This document shows, in pieces, positions 7,572 through 16,007 of a stretch of DNA of 64,000 nucleotides (the first letter of the stretch is position 1; the number at the start of each line of letters is the position of its first letter). The DNA lies in assembly GCA_018604165.1 (NCBI GenBank), contig CP075895.1, positions 744,001-808,000 on the forward strand. The letters run 5' to 3'. The DNA comes from Chitinophagaceae bacterium LGM1. Lineage in GTDB: Bacteria; Bacteroidota; Bacteroidia; Chitinophagales; Chitinophagaceae. A program made the position numbers and the translations under genes. The notes under the pieces were generated by a model. The model was given only the letters and a program-made list of their open reading frames with translations, made no database searches and was not told the origin of the DNA.

Positions 7572-9047
7572 TTATTTATTTCCAGGAAAATATTGTTCAG
7601 CGCGTGCATTCAACCCTCCACTCCTTTGTCCATCTTTGTAAAGGGCACCTCTCCAATTAGTGTTTCTTAACTCTCCGCGTATATTTGAATGCAACACGCG
7701 AAAATCGCCTAACATAAATCCCGGACGATAAAAAAGTAACATACCCCCAGTGCTTTGGTGAGGCAGTGTATTATATGTCCATATTTCATAAGGTTCAGTG
7801 CCGGGATCATTCATAACAGTTACCATCTCGTCAGGCTTGCCATACTTGAGGTATATTATGCCTCTTTCCGTTTCATAGCCTGGCACTCTGGCATATCCGA
7901 ATTGTTTGTTTACTTCTTTAATGGTTTGGGTATACTTTTCCCATTCTTGCTTTGGATTTACTGCGTTTCTTGCTTTCCAGAAGTTATAAATGAAATATCG
8001 TATATATGTTTCGTCAGGTCGTGTTATGAAGTTTTCAATAGTATTATTTTCTAAAGATGTACTTATAGGCTTTATCATTTTTAGTATTGCTTTCAATTGT
8101 GGTAAGGTATATTTAGATACGAAAGTGGTTGACAGATCCAGTACTTGTATATCTGTACTAATAGTATCAGACTGTTTGCTCTTTGTTGTAGTGTCTTTTT
8201 TCAAAGTTGTATTAATACATTGAAAAAATAGGTGTGCAGTAGAGAGTCTATTTCCATCTTGTGATACAGTAATATTGTAGTAATAGTTTCCGGAAGGTAG
8301 TTTTTCAATAGCAATATTATTGTAAACCGGTGTAATGTTCGCAATATCAAGCGTATCATGATAATCTAATTTATAAATAGGACTGCCGAGTTGCTTTTTA
8401 GATATATAAGCGTGTACAATTAATTTCTCTGTGCTTAATTTTTGTTTGTCTGGTATAAATATTTCAGTATACGTACGCATTACACCTCTTGATGCATCAA
8501 CAAAATCGGCGCACAGGGGTATTTGGATGTTGCCGTTTTTGGTGAATATATTTTGCCCGTTAAACTTATAGTTGGTATCTAATAGTTGGGGTTGACTAAT
8601 TATTGCCTGATTATTAATTTTTGTAACGATAAAAGAATCCTGATATTGATAGCTGTTGTCTTCATTCAGCATGTCTTTCAATTGTATTGTAATGCGTATT
8701 TTACCTTCAGGAAGAATATAACGCTGCATCTCTATTATTTTTTGAGAATAGGCATCATTAATATTTCTTGCAGCATTTGTTTGTAATAGGTAATCATCTT
8801 TTTTGATAGTTTTACCAGTGCTATCTGTTATTGTGATGGTGGTTTTTATTTTTGCAATAATATTATTACTATCAGCAGTAGAGAATTGAACGCTGGCAGG
8901 AGCAATTTGCCAATATAATTCTATATATGGGTTGTATAATTGACTTTGCTTTGTGTAAAAAAGACGATACCCGGTAACAGCTTCTATGCCCATACATTTG
9001 TTTGTATAGTGAGTAGTAAGTAATATTAACAGTAACCATCTTAACAT
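7572..9047 (-). CDS. GWxTD-domain protein, exported
   Basis: A 491-residue protein with an N-terminal signal peptide (MLRWLLLILLTTHYTNKCMG). The long N-terminal half looks like beta-sandwich domains (repeated alternating hydrophobic patterns). The C-terminal part, from about residue 330, matches the GWxTD domain seen in many Bacteroidota surface proteins: FIYNFWKARN, then FGYARVPGYETERGIIYLKYGKPDE. The motif that names the family is degenerate here, reading GYETE rather than GWxTD. The biochemical role of the family is unknown. It has its own promoter element (9062-9069) and is followed by dapF 14 bases downstream on the same strand. Confidence 0.85.
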   Translation of the reverse strand: MLRWLLLILLTTHYTNKCMGIEAVTGYRLFYTKQSQLYNPYIELYWQIAPASVQFSTADSNNIIAKIKTTITITDSTGKTIKKDDYLLQTNAARNINDAYSQKIIEMQRYILPEGKIRITIQLKDMLNEDNSYQYQDSFIVTKINNQAIISQPQLLDTNYKFNGQNIFTKNGNIQIPLCADFVDASRGVMRTYTEIFIPDKQKLSTEKLIVHAYISKKQLGSPIYKLDYHDTLDIANITPVYNNIAIEKLPSGNYYYNITVSQDGNRLSTAHLFFQCINTTLKKDTTTKSKQSDTISTDIQVLDLSTTFVSKYTLPQLKAILKMIKPISTSLENNTIENFITRPDETYIRYFIYNFWKARNAVNPKQEWEKYTQTIKEVNKQFGYARVPGYETERGIIYLKYGKPDEMVTVMNDPGTEPYEIWTYNTLPHQSTGGMLLFYRPGFMLGDFRVLHSNIRGELRNTNWRGALYKDGQRSGGLNARAEQYFPGNK

Positions 9048-9061
9048 TTTTTCTTTTTTTG

Positions 9062-9069
9062 CAAAGCTA
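9062..9069 (-). promoter_or_regulatory. TAnnTTTG -7 element of the GWxTD gene
   Basis: TAGCTTTG on the minus strand, an exact consensus match, 14 bases upstream of the ATG at 9047. Confidence 0.5.
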
Positions 9070-9122
9070 AAGTAAATGCAGTTTGCTTGTTGTCAACTCA
9101 TTGATAAAACAATTTAAGTAAC

Positions 9123-9758
9123 ATGTTATTAAGTGCCTACATTCCATTCCCAAATATTGCATGGTGGGGTCGTGCTTTGTCTGCCGGTTCGGTTATGCTT
9201 GATGGGGGAGAGCATTTTGAAAAAATGACCTACAGAAATAAGTATTTTATTGCAGGTTCTAATGGTATGATAAAGCTTAGTATACCACTATCCAAGGGCC
9301 GAGATCAACGCAATTTAATGACAGAAGTATTGATTGACGACAAGCAGCAATGGCAAAAGCAACATTGGAGAACAATTGAATCTGTTTATAAAAGAACCCC
9401 TTATTTTGAATATTATGAACCTTCCCTGAAAAACTTATATATAAATCCTTTTACTCAGCTTATTAACTTTAACTTATCTTCAATAATATGGTTATCAGAA
9501 CATCTCAAAACTAGTATACAGATTTTTACTGCGGAACATTATACTCATAGTTATGAAATGGCTACTGATATCAGAAAAAGGTTAAAGCCTTCTGTAGGCT
9601 CACTACCTCAAAAGTCGATTATTCCGTACCATCAGATTTTTTCTGAAAGAAATGGGTTTATTGCCAATCTTAGCATGTTAGATTTATTATTCGCTGAGGG
9701 GCCATCTTCTAAAATATGGCTCATTAATAATAATGATTGTATCAAAGATTGGATTTAA
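9123..9758 (+). CDS. WbqC-like family protein
   Basis: A 211-residue soluble protein similar to the WbqC family, first named from O-antigen gene clusters and common as a single copy in Bacteroidota. Recognisable are the N-terminal FPNIAWWGRAL, the LSIPLSKGRDQRN segment, the conserved QQWQKQHWRTIESVYKRTPYFEYY region and the late SMLDLLFAEGP. Members are suspected to act in polysaccharide or sugar-nucleotide metabolism but the reaction is unknown. It is divergent from the GWxTD gene. Confidence 0.82.
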   Translation: MLLSAYIPFPNIAWWGRALSAGSVMLDGGEHFEKMTYRNKYFIAGSNGMIKLSIPLSKGRDQRNLMTEVLIDDKQQWQKQHWRTIESVYKRTPYFEYYEPSLKNLYINPFTQLINFNLSSIIWLSEHLKTSIQIFTAEHYTHSYEMATDIRKRLKPSVGSLPQKSIIPYHQIFSERNGFIANLSMLDLLFAEGPSSKIWLINNNDCIKDWI

Positions 9759-9852
9759 TATTTTAGCAATGAAATGTAATAGTGTGTTACCTGTAGACAT
9801 TGTTTATTTTTCGCTCCTTTAAGTATATAGGTTAGTCTGTAATTGAATAAAT

Positions 9853-11013
9853 ATGCAAATAATGTTTGAGAAAGCTTATTCAAAAGTTGAATCCTTTGCT
9901 ACAGCAATCAGCACCCGTAAATATTGGCGTTGGTACTTGGCCATTTTTTGCAGTATTTACTGCATTGTTACAAATATTCCTACTTATAAAACACTATTGG
10001 ATGGTAATCCACGCAACCCGGCAATATGGAATAGGATTAACAGGCAAATTGATAACCCCTTAGCCAAAGATAATAGCAATATGGCTTGGGAGCATGAAGC
10101 GAAACTGACATTCAGGATAACTCCGCCAATGATAGGCAAATTAGTGCCATCATCAAATATAAAATATCGTTTAGGATCTTTGTTTTTATTACAAAATATT
10201 GCTGGGGTGATATTTTTCTATTTATTAATAATTTTTGCCGAAGTAAACCTCAATGATAAACTATCTAGAATGTTATTGCCATTGTGTTTTGCGATGCTAT
10301 ATAATGGAAAGACTTTTTTTTCCGACATGGCTTTTTTCTTTGATGGGCTTGGTTACTTATTTCTTTTGATAGCAGTATCTACACGTAACCCTATACTTAT
10401 CTTTGGTAGTCTATTCCTTGCATATTACACAGACGAGCGTTGTATTATAGGTAGTGGGTTTGTTTTTCTGTATCATTTTGTTGCCAATAAAGACTTGCGC
10501 CCCAACTATAGGGCTATTGTTGGTATTATTATAGCAGTGCTTGCATACGGAGTTACAAGATATTATTTACAATCAGTATTAGGGATGAGTACCCCTAAAG
10601 AAGGTACCGGGATATTAACCGTGTTTTCGAATATGAAAGTAAGTAACATCCTATTAGGGCAATTCACGGCGTTCAAGGGGTGTTGGCTATTCTTAATTAT
10701 AGGTATGTTTTATTTTAAGAATAAGCTACATAAGCTGTTGTATATATCTGTATTAATTGTAATCATTACAGGGGGTATGTACGTATTTGATTTTTCAAGA
10801 ACCGTTGCATACGGATTTGTTGGTCTTTTGTTATCCTTACATCAGATATATAAAAATGAGAATGCAACCAGTGCTGTAAATAAATTATTATTAATTGTAC
10901 TGTTTTTTAATTTCATTAACCCATTGTACGATGTGCATGGAGAAGAACTTTTCTTAAGTCGGTCTGTGATAGCAAGGTTTATTGAGGCTTCTGTATTAAA
11001 GCTACCTTCTTAA
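9853..11013 (+). CDS. Polytopic membrane protein of unknown function
   Basis: A 386-residue integral membrane protein I do not recognise. After a short cytoplasmic stretch there is a first membrane segment (WYLAIFCSIYCIVTNIP), a roughly 90-residue hydrophilic loop with NPRNPAIWNRINRQIDNPL, and then eight or more hydrophobic segments. The layout, a large loop after the first helix, resembles GT-C-type glycosyltransferases or O-antigen-related proteins, but no catalytic acidic motif stands out. ATGs at 9853 and 9862 are both possible starts. It is followed at once by a strong terminator, so it ends its own transcript. Confidence 0.72.
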   Translation: MQIMFEKAYSKVESFATAISTRKYWRWYLAIFCSIYCIVTNIPTYKTLLDGNPRNPAIWNRINRQIDNPLAKDNSNMAWEHEAKLTFRITPPMIGKLVPSSNIKYRLGSLFLLQNIAGVIFFYLLIIFAEVNLNDKLSRMLLPLCFAMLYNGKTFFSDMAFFFDGLGYLFLLIAVSTRNPILIFGSLFLAYYTDERCIIGSGFVFLYHFVANKDLRPNYRAIVGIIIAVLAYGVTRYYLQSVLGMSTPKEGTGILTVFSNMKVSNILLGQFTAFKGCWLFLIIGMFYFKNKLHKLLYISVLIVIITGGMYVFDFSRTVAYGFVGLLLSLHQIYKNENATSAVNKLLLIVLFFNFINPLYDVHGEELFLSRSVIARFIEASVLKLPS

Positions 11014-11056
11014 AAAAAGGAAAAAGGTTCTGAAATCAGAACCTTTTTCCTTTTTT
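11012..11056. terminator. Long bidirectional intrinsic terminator
   Basis: Near-perfect hairpin: the segment ending GGTTCTG, loop AAAT, then CAGAACC, extended by complementary A/G- and T/C-rich flanks on both sides. It serves the membrane protein gene on the plus strand and the tRNA on the minus strand. Confidence 0.93.
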
Positions 11057-11057
11057 G

Positions 11058-11131
11058 CTCCCCCTTCAGGACTTGAACCTGAGACCCCCTGATTAACAGT
11101 CAGGTGCTCTAACCAACTGAGCTAAGGAGGA
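11058..11131 (-). tRNA. tRNA-Asn (anticodon GTT)
   Basis: Read on the minus strand it folds as a 74-base cloverleaf without encoded CCA. The acceptor arms TCCTCCT and AGGGGGA pair with one G-U, the D-arm contains AGCTCAGTTGGTTAGAGC, the anticodon stem-loop is CTGACTGTTAATCAG with GTT, and the T-arm is TCAGG TTCAAGT CCTGA. The discriminator base is G. It is transcribed towards the terminator at 11012-11056. Confidence 0.97.
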
Positions 11132-11167
11132 ATTTCCCGCTATGGGATTGCAAAAATAATCGTTTTC

Positions 11168-13132
11168 TTAGTTCTGCAAAATCTTTTTTGGACCGCCCCC
11201 CAGATATTTAAAATTCTTAAGTATCAATGTTAAATCTGCACCGGCACTATATTGCTGTGCATAGATATTATCTAACTGAACAGCTACTTCTGTAGATGGT
11301 TTGTAGTCTTCAGCAATAAAATATGGGGGTATAATGCCAGTGCGTACAAAGGGCAAAGATGGTTGTGCTTGAGAGTAGCCTACCCATGTATTGCGGCCTG
11401 TTAACACAAGCAAAGAATTAATCCAGAATTGCAGGCCATTTTTTACAAAAAACAATAAGAGTGGCCATAGTAACAGGAACATAATAGCCAAGCCTGCATC
11501 AACAATTCGTTTGTTGCGTAATTGAGAAAACTTAGCAAGGTTGTAGCGTTTGTCAAGTGTATATAAATCGCCGGCAGTATGGCTGCTGTTACTTCCTACA
11601 AAGCTTTCGCTGCCTTGCAAGTGTATTTTATATTCGTAATTGCTACCGCACTCAGACATTTTGCCCAATATCTGTGAGTAAGTAAGCCCGTTAACACAAA
11701 ATATTACTTCATTAATGCCCGCAGTAAACAAGTAGGGTTTTAATTCTTGCAATATAGCAAGCGCATTTTCTTTGTCATTATCTGTTGCAATACGCCCGTT
11801 TACTTCAGGTGCGTAGTGTACACGCCTCAATGTGTTAGCTGTATCAGTAAAATTTTTTTCGTCTGCAACTATTACAGCTTTACGAGGTAGTTTATCGTAA
11901 GGGATAAACTTGAAAATGCCAAGGCGAAACAATAGTTCGTGCAATGCCAGCATAATGACTGTGCCGGATATGCCGCTGAATATGATGATGGCACGCGAAT
12001 AGCGTAGCCCCGGTTGCAACAAGCCATAGTAAGCCAGTATAAGTGTAGTGCCTATTACCATGCCACGTATTACCCGCAGCCCGCGATACGATTGGTCGTA
12101 CACCCCATTGATATAAAGACTTGCCACCCATAAAGCAATATAAACAGGGAATGTAGCCAATACAGAGTGTAGCGGTATCGGCTCTATGTTTTTTACATGC
12201 ACTACCCAAAACTCTTTCATAAACCACAGCGTACCCAACATTATCAGTGCATCGAACATTGGCATACGCAACACCTTCAATACCTGCTTTGCCGCACTGA
12301 GTATGGCGCGCAATACTATACCCACGTTTATGAACAGTATAAACAGTCTTGCATTGCCTTTGCTGTAATGCTTTTTTACAAATGTGGAAAGTGCCTCGTT
12401 GAATATGCGTACATAAGAAAGTGTTGCTTTGCGTGTACTTTCACCTTTGTAATGAATCAACGTAGCTTCGGGGTAGTAGATGTTTTTATAGCCTGCTTTT
12501 TGTATGCGGTAAGACAAGTCAACATCTTCGCAATACATAAAATAATCCTCGTCAAATGCACCACCTATCTTGGGTAGTATGTTTGACCGCACCAACATAC
12601 AGCAGCCAGATAGTACATCAACGGCTGCTGTTTCGTTTTCGCCTATGTGTACAGCATAATATTTATTGAAGTAGGGCGATTTGCTGAAAACTTTATTGAT
12701 GCCCGTTGTTTTGAATATGGCAACGGATAGAGATGGGAAGGATTTTTTACCATCAGGTGCATATTGTCCTTTGCCATCAAGTAGTTTGGGGCCAATGCTG
12801 CCCACTTCGGGGTGTGCGTCCATATATGGCAGCATCTTGCCGAAGAAGTCTTCAGGCATTACCGTATCTGGGTTCAGGAAGAGGATGTATTCGCCTTTAG
12901 CAATTTCTACCCCTTGGTTATTGGCTTTGCCAAACCCTGCATTGTGTTTATTTTCTATACGGATGACGGTTGGAAACTTGTCCGCCACCATCTGCATACT
13001 GCCATCTGTACTATTGTTATCAACCACAATCACCTCTGCTGCAATACCCTCTGTAGCACGCAGCACACTGTGCAGGCATACTTCCAGAAAGTACTTCACA
13101 TTATAATTGACAATGATAACTGATAGCTTCAT
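11168..13132 (-). CDS. Fusion of GT2 glycosyltransferase and truncated sugar-phosphate transferase-like membrane region
   Basis: A 654-residue membrane protein. Residues 1 to about 240 form a family 2 glycosyltransferase of the rhamnosyltransferase type: SVIIVNYN at the start, VVDNNSTDGS (36-45), LFLNPDTVMPEDFF, GCCMLVRS and FDEDYFMYCEDVDLSYRI. Then come about four membrane segments and a Rossmann-like CoA-binding-type region (AVIVADEKN onward). The end, RNKRIVDAGLAIMFLLLWPLLLFF with TGRNTWVGYS, resembles parts of bacterial polyprenyl sugar transferases of the WcaJ/PglC class. The catalytic core between these parts, including the Lys/Arg-rich and Asp-Glu motifs, is missing. It likely builds an extracellular or envelope polysaccharide. 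The C-terminal half may be only a membrane scaffold. Confidence 0.83.
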   Translation of the reverse strand: MKLSVIIVNYNVKYFLEVCLHSVLRATEGIAAEVIVVDNNSTDGSMQMVADKFPTVIRIENKHNAGFGKANNQGVEIAKGEYILFLNPDTVMPEDFFGKMLPYMDAHPEVGSIGPKLLDGKGQYAPDGKKSFPSLSVAIFKTTGINKVFSKSPYFNKYYAVHIGENETAAVDVLSGCCMLVRSNILPKIGGAFDEDYFMYCEDVDLSYRIQKAGYKNIYYPEATLIHYKGESTRKATLSYVRIFNEALSTFVKKHYSKGNARLFILFINVGIVLRAILSAAKQVLKVLRMPMFDALIMLGTLWFMKEFWVVHVKNIEPIPLHSVLATFPVYIALWVASLYINGVYDQSYRGLRVIRGMVIGTTLILAYYGLLQPGLRYSRAIIIFSGISGTVIMLALHELLFRLGIFKFIPYDKLPRKAVIVADEKNFTDTANTLRRVHYAPEVNGRIATDNDKENALAILQELKPYLFTAGINEVIFCVNGLTYSQILGKMSECGSNYEYKIHLQGSESFVGSNSSHTAGDLYTLDKRYNLAKFSQLRNKRIVDAGLAIMFLLLWPLLLFFVKNGLQFWINSLLVLTGRNTWVGYSQAQPSLPFVRTGIIPPYFIAEDYKPSTEVAVQLDNIYAQQYSAGADLTLILKNFKYLGGGPKKILQN

Positions 13133-13212
13133 CAGGCAATGGTAGAATTTGCGAATATAAGCGAGCTAACCTTAATAACGAAAAAAACGCATCAGGATTG
13201 CATCTGTAGGAG

Positions 13213-13413
13213 TTAATCTGATTTTTCCAATACAAATAAGTCTTCTACTCGCTTTCGTAAATAGTCGGCTATTTTAAGTCCAATTACAACACTTGGTATG
13301 TATTTGCCTGTTTCGATAGCAAAAATTGTTTGTCTTGATACAGATATGGCATCTGCTAATTGTTGTTGCGTAATCTCTTGTTGCAACCTTATTTCTCTTA
13401 CATTATTCTTCAT
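13213..13413 (-). CDS. XRE-family HTH transcriptional regulator
   Basis: A 66-residue single-domain helix-turn-helix protein. The core QQQLADAISVSRQTIFAIETGKYIPS is the typical Cro/C1 HTH, followed by LKIADYLRKRVEDLFVLE, as in the small YgzD-like regulators. It overlaps the upstream membrane-protein gene by 11 bases, a common arrangement in which the regulator controls its own operon. A perfect 22-bp palindrome at the operon promoter (13883-13904) is the likely operator. Confidence 0.9.
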   Translation of the reverse strand: MKNNVREIRLQQEITQQQLADAISVSRQTIFAIETGKYIPSVVIGLKIADYLRKRVEDLFVLEKSD

Positions 13414-13876
13414 GCATCTTATTTTTCATGCGTAGCATTGTTAGGTTAAAGTGAGATATATACCATATCCAAAAGAAGAAAATTGATAAAATCAGAAATA
13501 ACTCAAGCTGTCCGTCATTTGCAGGTTCATTTCCCGAAACAGCCATGTAAGTGAAAGCCAGAATGAAAAATACTAATTGTCCGAAGGCTGCTGTTTGAAA
13601 AGATTTCAACCGCAGATTGTTGATATATTCATCCTCGTTGCGCTCTTTAGAGAACACCAGCAGATAAAGACCAATAAGAAAGCCGAAGAATGAAACAGCT
13701 AATATGGTAGTTCTTTGCCAACTACCACCATTTGGCAATACATTATCAAAAAGGCCTGATTGGGTAACAGCCCAGTTGACAAACCCTAGGGGAGTCATCC
13801 ATACACCTGCCATTTTGTACTTGTGCGGCAATAGCATTTTCTGTATCATAACATCATTTTTATATAGATAACGCAT
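13403..13876 (-). CDS. Membrane protein paired with XRE regulator
   Basis: A 157-residue membrane protein with about four hydrophobic segments: MAGVWMTPLGFVNW, TTILAVSFFGFLIGLYLLVF, FQTAAFGQLVFFILAFTYMAV and LELFLILSIFFFWIWYI. A conserved-looking cytoplasmic patch, SKERNEDEYINNLRLKSFQ, lies after the second. The family is not named with certainty; similar proteins are often found next to small XRE regulators. First gene of a two-gene operon, with its ATG 6 bases downstream of a perfect palindrome. The function may be sensing or relief of repression, which is inference. Confidence 0.78.
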   Translation of the reverse strand: MRYLYKNDVMIQKMLLPHKYKMAGVWMTPLGFVNWAVTQSGLFDNVLPNGGSWQRTTILAVSFFGFLIGLYLLVFSKERNEDEYINNLRLKSFQTAAFGQLVFFILAFTYMAVSGNEPANDGQLELFLILSIFFFWIWYISHFNLTMLRMKNKMHEE

Positions 13877-13882
13877 AAATGG

Positions 13883-13904
13883 AGTGTAAAGTATACTTTA
13901 CACT
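13883..13904. promoter_or_regulatory. Perfect 22-bp palindrome, probable operator of the XRE operon
   Basis: The half-site AGTGTAAAGTA (13883-13893) is followed directly by its exact reverse complement (13894-13904), with no mismatch. On the minus strand it contains TACTTTAC, close to a -7 element, and it ends 6 bases before the ATG of the membrane-protein gene. The position fits an autorepressor site for the XRE protein encoded in the same operon. A weaker related sequence (TGTAATGTAAACT) follows near 13924. Confidence 0.75.
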
Positions 13905-13980
13905 TGATGTTTTGTTAATTCTATGTAATGTAAACTGAAGCTGCAAGCATTTCACTACTTTCACACATCAAGAAAACGGT

Positions 13981-14961
13981 ATGCAGACAATCAGTAAAAT
14001 AGGTATAATGACATCGGGTGGCGATAGTCCTGGTATGAATGCTGCCGTACGCGCGGCGGTGCGTACAGCCGTATATCATGGGTTGGAAGTATATGGCATA
14101 CGCCGCGGGTATCAGGGTATGATAGAGGGGGATATATACCGAATGGAAGCTACAGACGTGTCAAACATTATCCAACGAGGTGGCACAATACTGAAAACAG
14201 CTCGCAGCAAAGAGTTTATGACTGATGAGGGTATGCATAAGGCATACGAACAGTTACAGTCGCACGGTATAAATGGCTTAGTGCTTATTGGTGGTGATGG
14301 TACATTTCGCGGCGCGGTTGAGTTCTTTAAAAGATACACCATACCTGCAGTAGGCTTGCCGGGTACTATTGATAAAGACCTGGCAGGTACAGACTATACA
14401 ATAGGTTTTGATACTGCCGTGAATACGGCTGTAGAAGCAATAGATAAAATACGCGATACGGCAGAGGCGCACAACAGGTTGTTTATTATAGAAGTGATGG
14501 GGCGCGATGCGGGTTATATAGCATTGCATAGTGGCATAGCTTGCGGTGCTGAAGATATACTGATACCCGAAACCAATACTGATATAGATGCGGTTTTGAA
14601 ACGTATTGATATGGATGAACGCCGTAAGAAAAATGTACACATTATAGTAGTGGCAGAGGGCGATGATTTTGGCGGTGCGAAAGAACTATATGCAGCTGTG
14701 CAAAGCAGGTTTCCGATGCTGGATGTGCGTAGTGCTATACTGGGGCATATACAGCGTGGTGGTAGCCCCACTTGTGCCGACAGGGTATTGGCAAGCCGAC
14801 TGGGATATGCAGCTGTCGATGCATTGCGTACCGGTAAAACACAGGTAATGGCCGGCATTGTGAATGGTGAGCTAGTATATACTCCTTTTGAAAACTGTGT
14901 AAAACAGCACGCAGTCATCAGCAAGGATATGATTGAAATGATAAGAGTGCTGGCGGTGTAA
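13981..14961 (+). CDS. pfkA: ATP-dependent 6-phosphofructokinase
   Basis: Glycolytic enzyme that phosphorylates fructose 6-phosphate to the 1,6-bisphosphate. The 326 residues match a PfkA subunit. Motifs in order are TSGGDSPGMNAAVRA (ATP site, near residue 11), GGDGTFRGA, GLPGTIDKDLAGTDYTIG (active-site base in the TIDKD motif), EVMGRDAGYIAL, IPE and LGHIQRGGSPTCADR. The Gly at GGDGT fits ATP rather than pyrophosphate use. The gene has a 104-base upstream region, part of which holds the XRE palindrome, so the divergent operon and pfkA share a promoter region. Direct control of pfkA by the XRE protein is possible but unproven. Confidence 0.96.
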   Translation: MQTISKIGIMTSGGDSPGMNAAVRAAVRTAVYHGLEVYGIRRGYQGMIEGDIYRMEATDVSNIIQRGGTILKTARSKEFMTDEGMHKAYEQLQSHGINGLVLIGGDGTFRGAVEFFKRYTIPAVGLPGTIDKDLAGTDYTIGFDTAVNTAVEAIDKIRDTAEAHNRLFIIEVMGRDAGYIALHSGIACGAEDILIPETNTDIDAVLKRIDMDERRKKNVHIIVVAEGDDFGGAKELYAAVQSRFPMLDVRSAILGHIQRGGSPTCADRVLASRLGYAAVDALRTGKTQVMAGIVNGELVYTPFENCVKQHAVISKDMIEMIRVLAV

Positions 14962-15001
14962 TGGTATAAATTCTAAAAACTAATTTCTAAATCCTACTTG
15001 T

Positions 15002-16000
15002 TTGGTATCTCTTCAGCGCATCATTTTTACTTTTTTAGTTTTTCTTTTTGCTTTTTCTGCTAATGCGCAGCAAGCATACCCTGTTGTGTTTTATAATCTT
15101 GAAAATCTGTTTGATACTGCTAATGACCCATTGACGGATGATGATGAATTTACGCCAACAGGCAACTATCGTTATACAGACAAAATATATACGCAGAAGC
15201 TACACAACATGGCTTATGCTTTGCAACGAGCAGGTACAGACAAAAACGCTAAAGGTGCAGTTTTGATAGGCTTGGCAGAGGTAGAAAACAGTAAAGTGTT
15301 AAATGCACTTGTTAATACACAAGAACTGAAAGCAAGAGGCTATAAATATATATGGTATAACAGTACCGACCCGCGCGGCATTGATGTAGCACTACTTTAC
15401 AACCCTGCATTATTCAAAGTTGTTTCATCAAAGCAATTGGATGTACGAAAAGGCGCGCGCGAACCTTTGTATGTAAAAGGCATACTGGCAGGCGATACGG
15501 TACACATATTGGTAAATCACTGGCCATCTCGCAGGGATGGTGCAGATGAAACTGAAAACAAACGTAAAGAGATGGCGGCTGCCAATCGTAAAATGATAGA
15601 TGAAATACGCCGATACAATCATCTTGCGCGCATTATACTAATGGGCGACCTGAACGATAACCCCAATAATGAAAGCCTGACAATAGTATTAGGCGCAAAT
15701 GCCAATGCAGCAAATGTTGGCAATAACACCTTGTACAATCCCTTTGCTGCCATGTATGCTGACGGTAAGGGTACTGCCGTTTTCCAACGCAGATGGGATT
15801 TGTTCGACCAAATTATCCTGTCTGCAGGCTTTGTAAAAGGCAAGGGCTTGCAATATACAGGTGCAGAAATATACGACCGTCCTTTTCTACGGCAGGAAAC
15901 AGGTAAATTTCGCAACTATCCTTACCGCAGTTTTCGTGGTACATATTGGAATAACGGCTACAGCGACCACTTTCCCGTAGTCGTGTACCTCAAAAAATAG
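15002..16000 (+). CDS. Secreted endonuclease/exonuclease/phosphatase-family protein
   Basis: A 332-residue exported protein of the EEP (DNase I-like) fold. A TTG start at 15002 is needed: an in-frame stop lies shortly upstream and the signal peptide IIFTFLVFLFAFSANA follows directly. Catalytic motifs are FYNLENLFD, GLAEVEN (metal-binding Glu), VNHWPSRRDG, MGDLNDNP and the C-terminal YSDHFPVV (catalytic His). These predict phosphodiester or phosphomonoester cleavage outside the cytoplasm, either of nucleic acid or another phosphate ester. It follows pfkA by 40 bases on the same strand. Confidence 0.88.
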   Translation: MVSLQRIIFTFLVFLFAFSANAQQAYPVVFYNLENLFDTANDPLTDDDEFTPTGNYRYTDKIYTQKLHNMAYALQRAGTDKNAKGAVLIGLAEVENSKVLNALVNTQELKARGYKYIWYNSTDPRGIDVALLYNPALFKVVSSKQLDVRKGAREPLYVKGILAGDTVHILVNHWPSRRDGADETENKRKEMAAANRKMIDEIRRYNHLARIILMGDLNDNPNNESLTIVLGANANAANVGNNTLYNPFAAMYADGKGTAVFQRRWDLFDQIILSAGFVKGKGLQYTGAEIYDRPFLRQETGKFRNYPYRSFRGTYWNNGYSDHFPVVVYLKK

Positions 16001-16007
16001 CAGGCAA

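Noticed and set aside
11058-11131. Integration site at the tRNA-Asn gene
   Set aside because: No integrase and no second copy of the tRNA 3' end was seen in the window.
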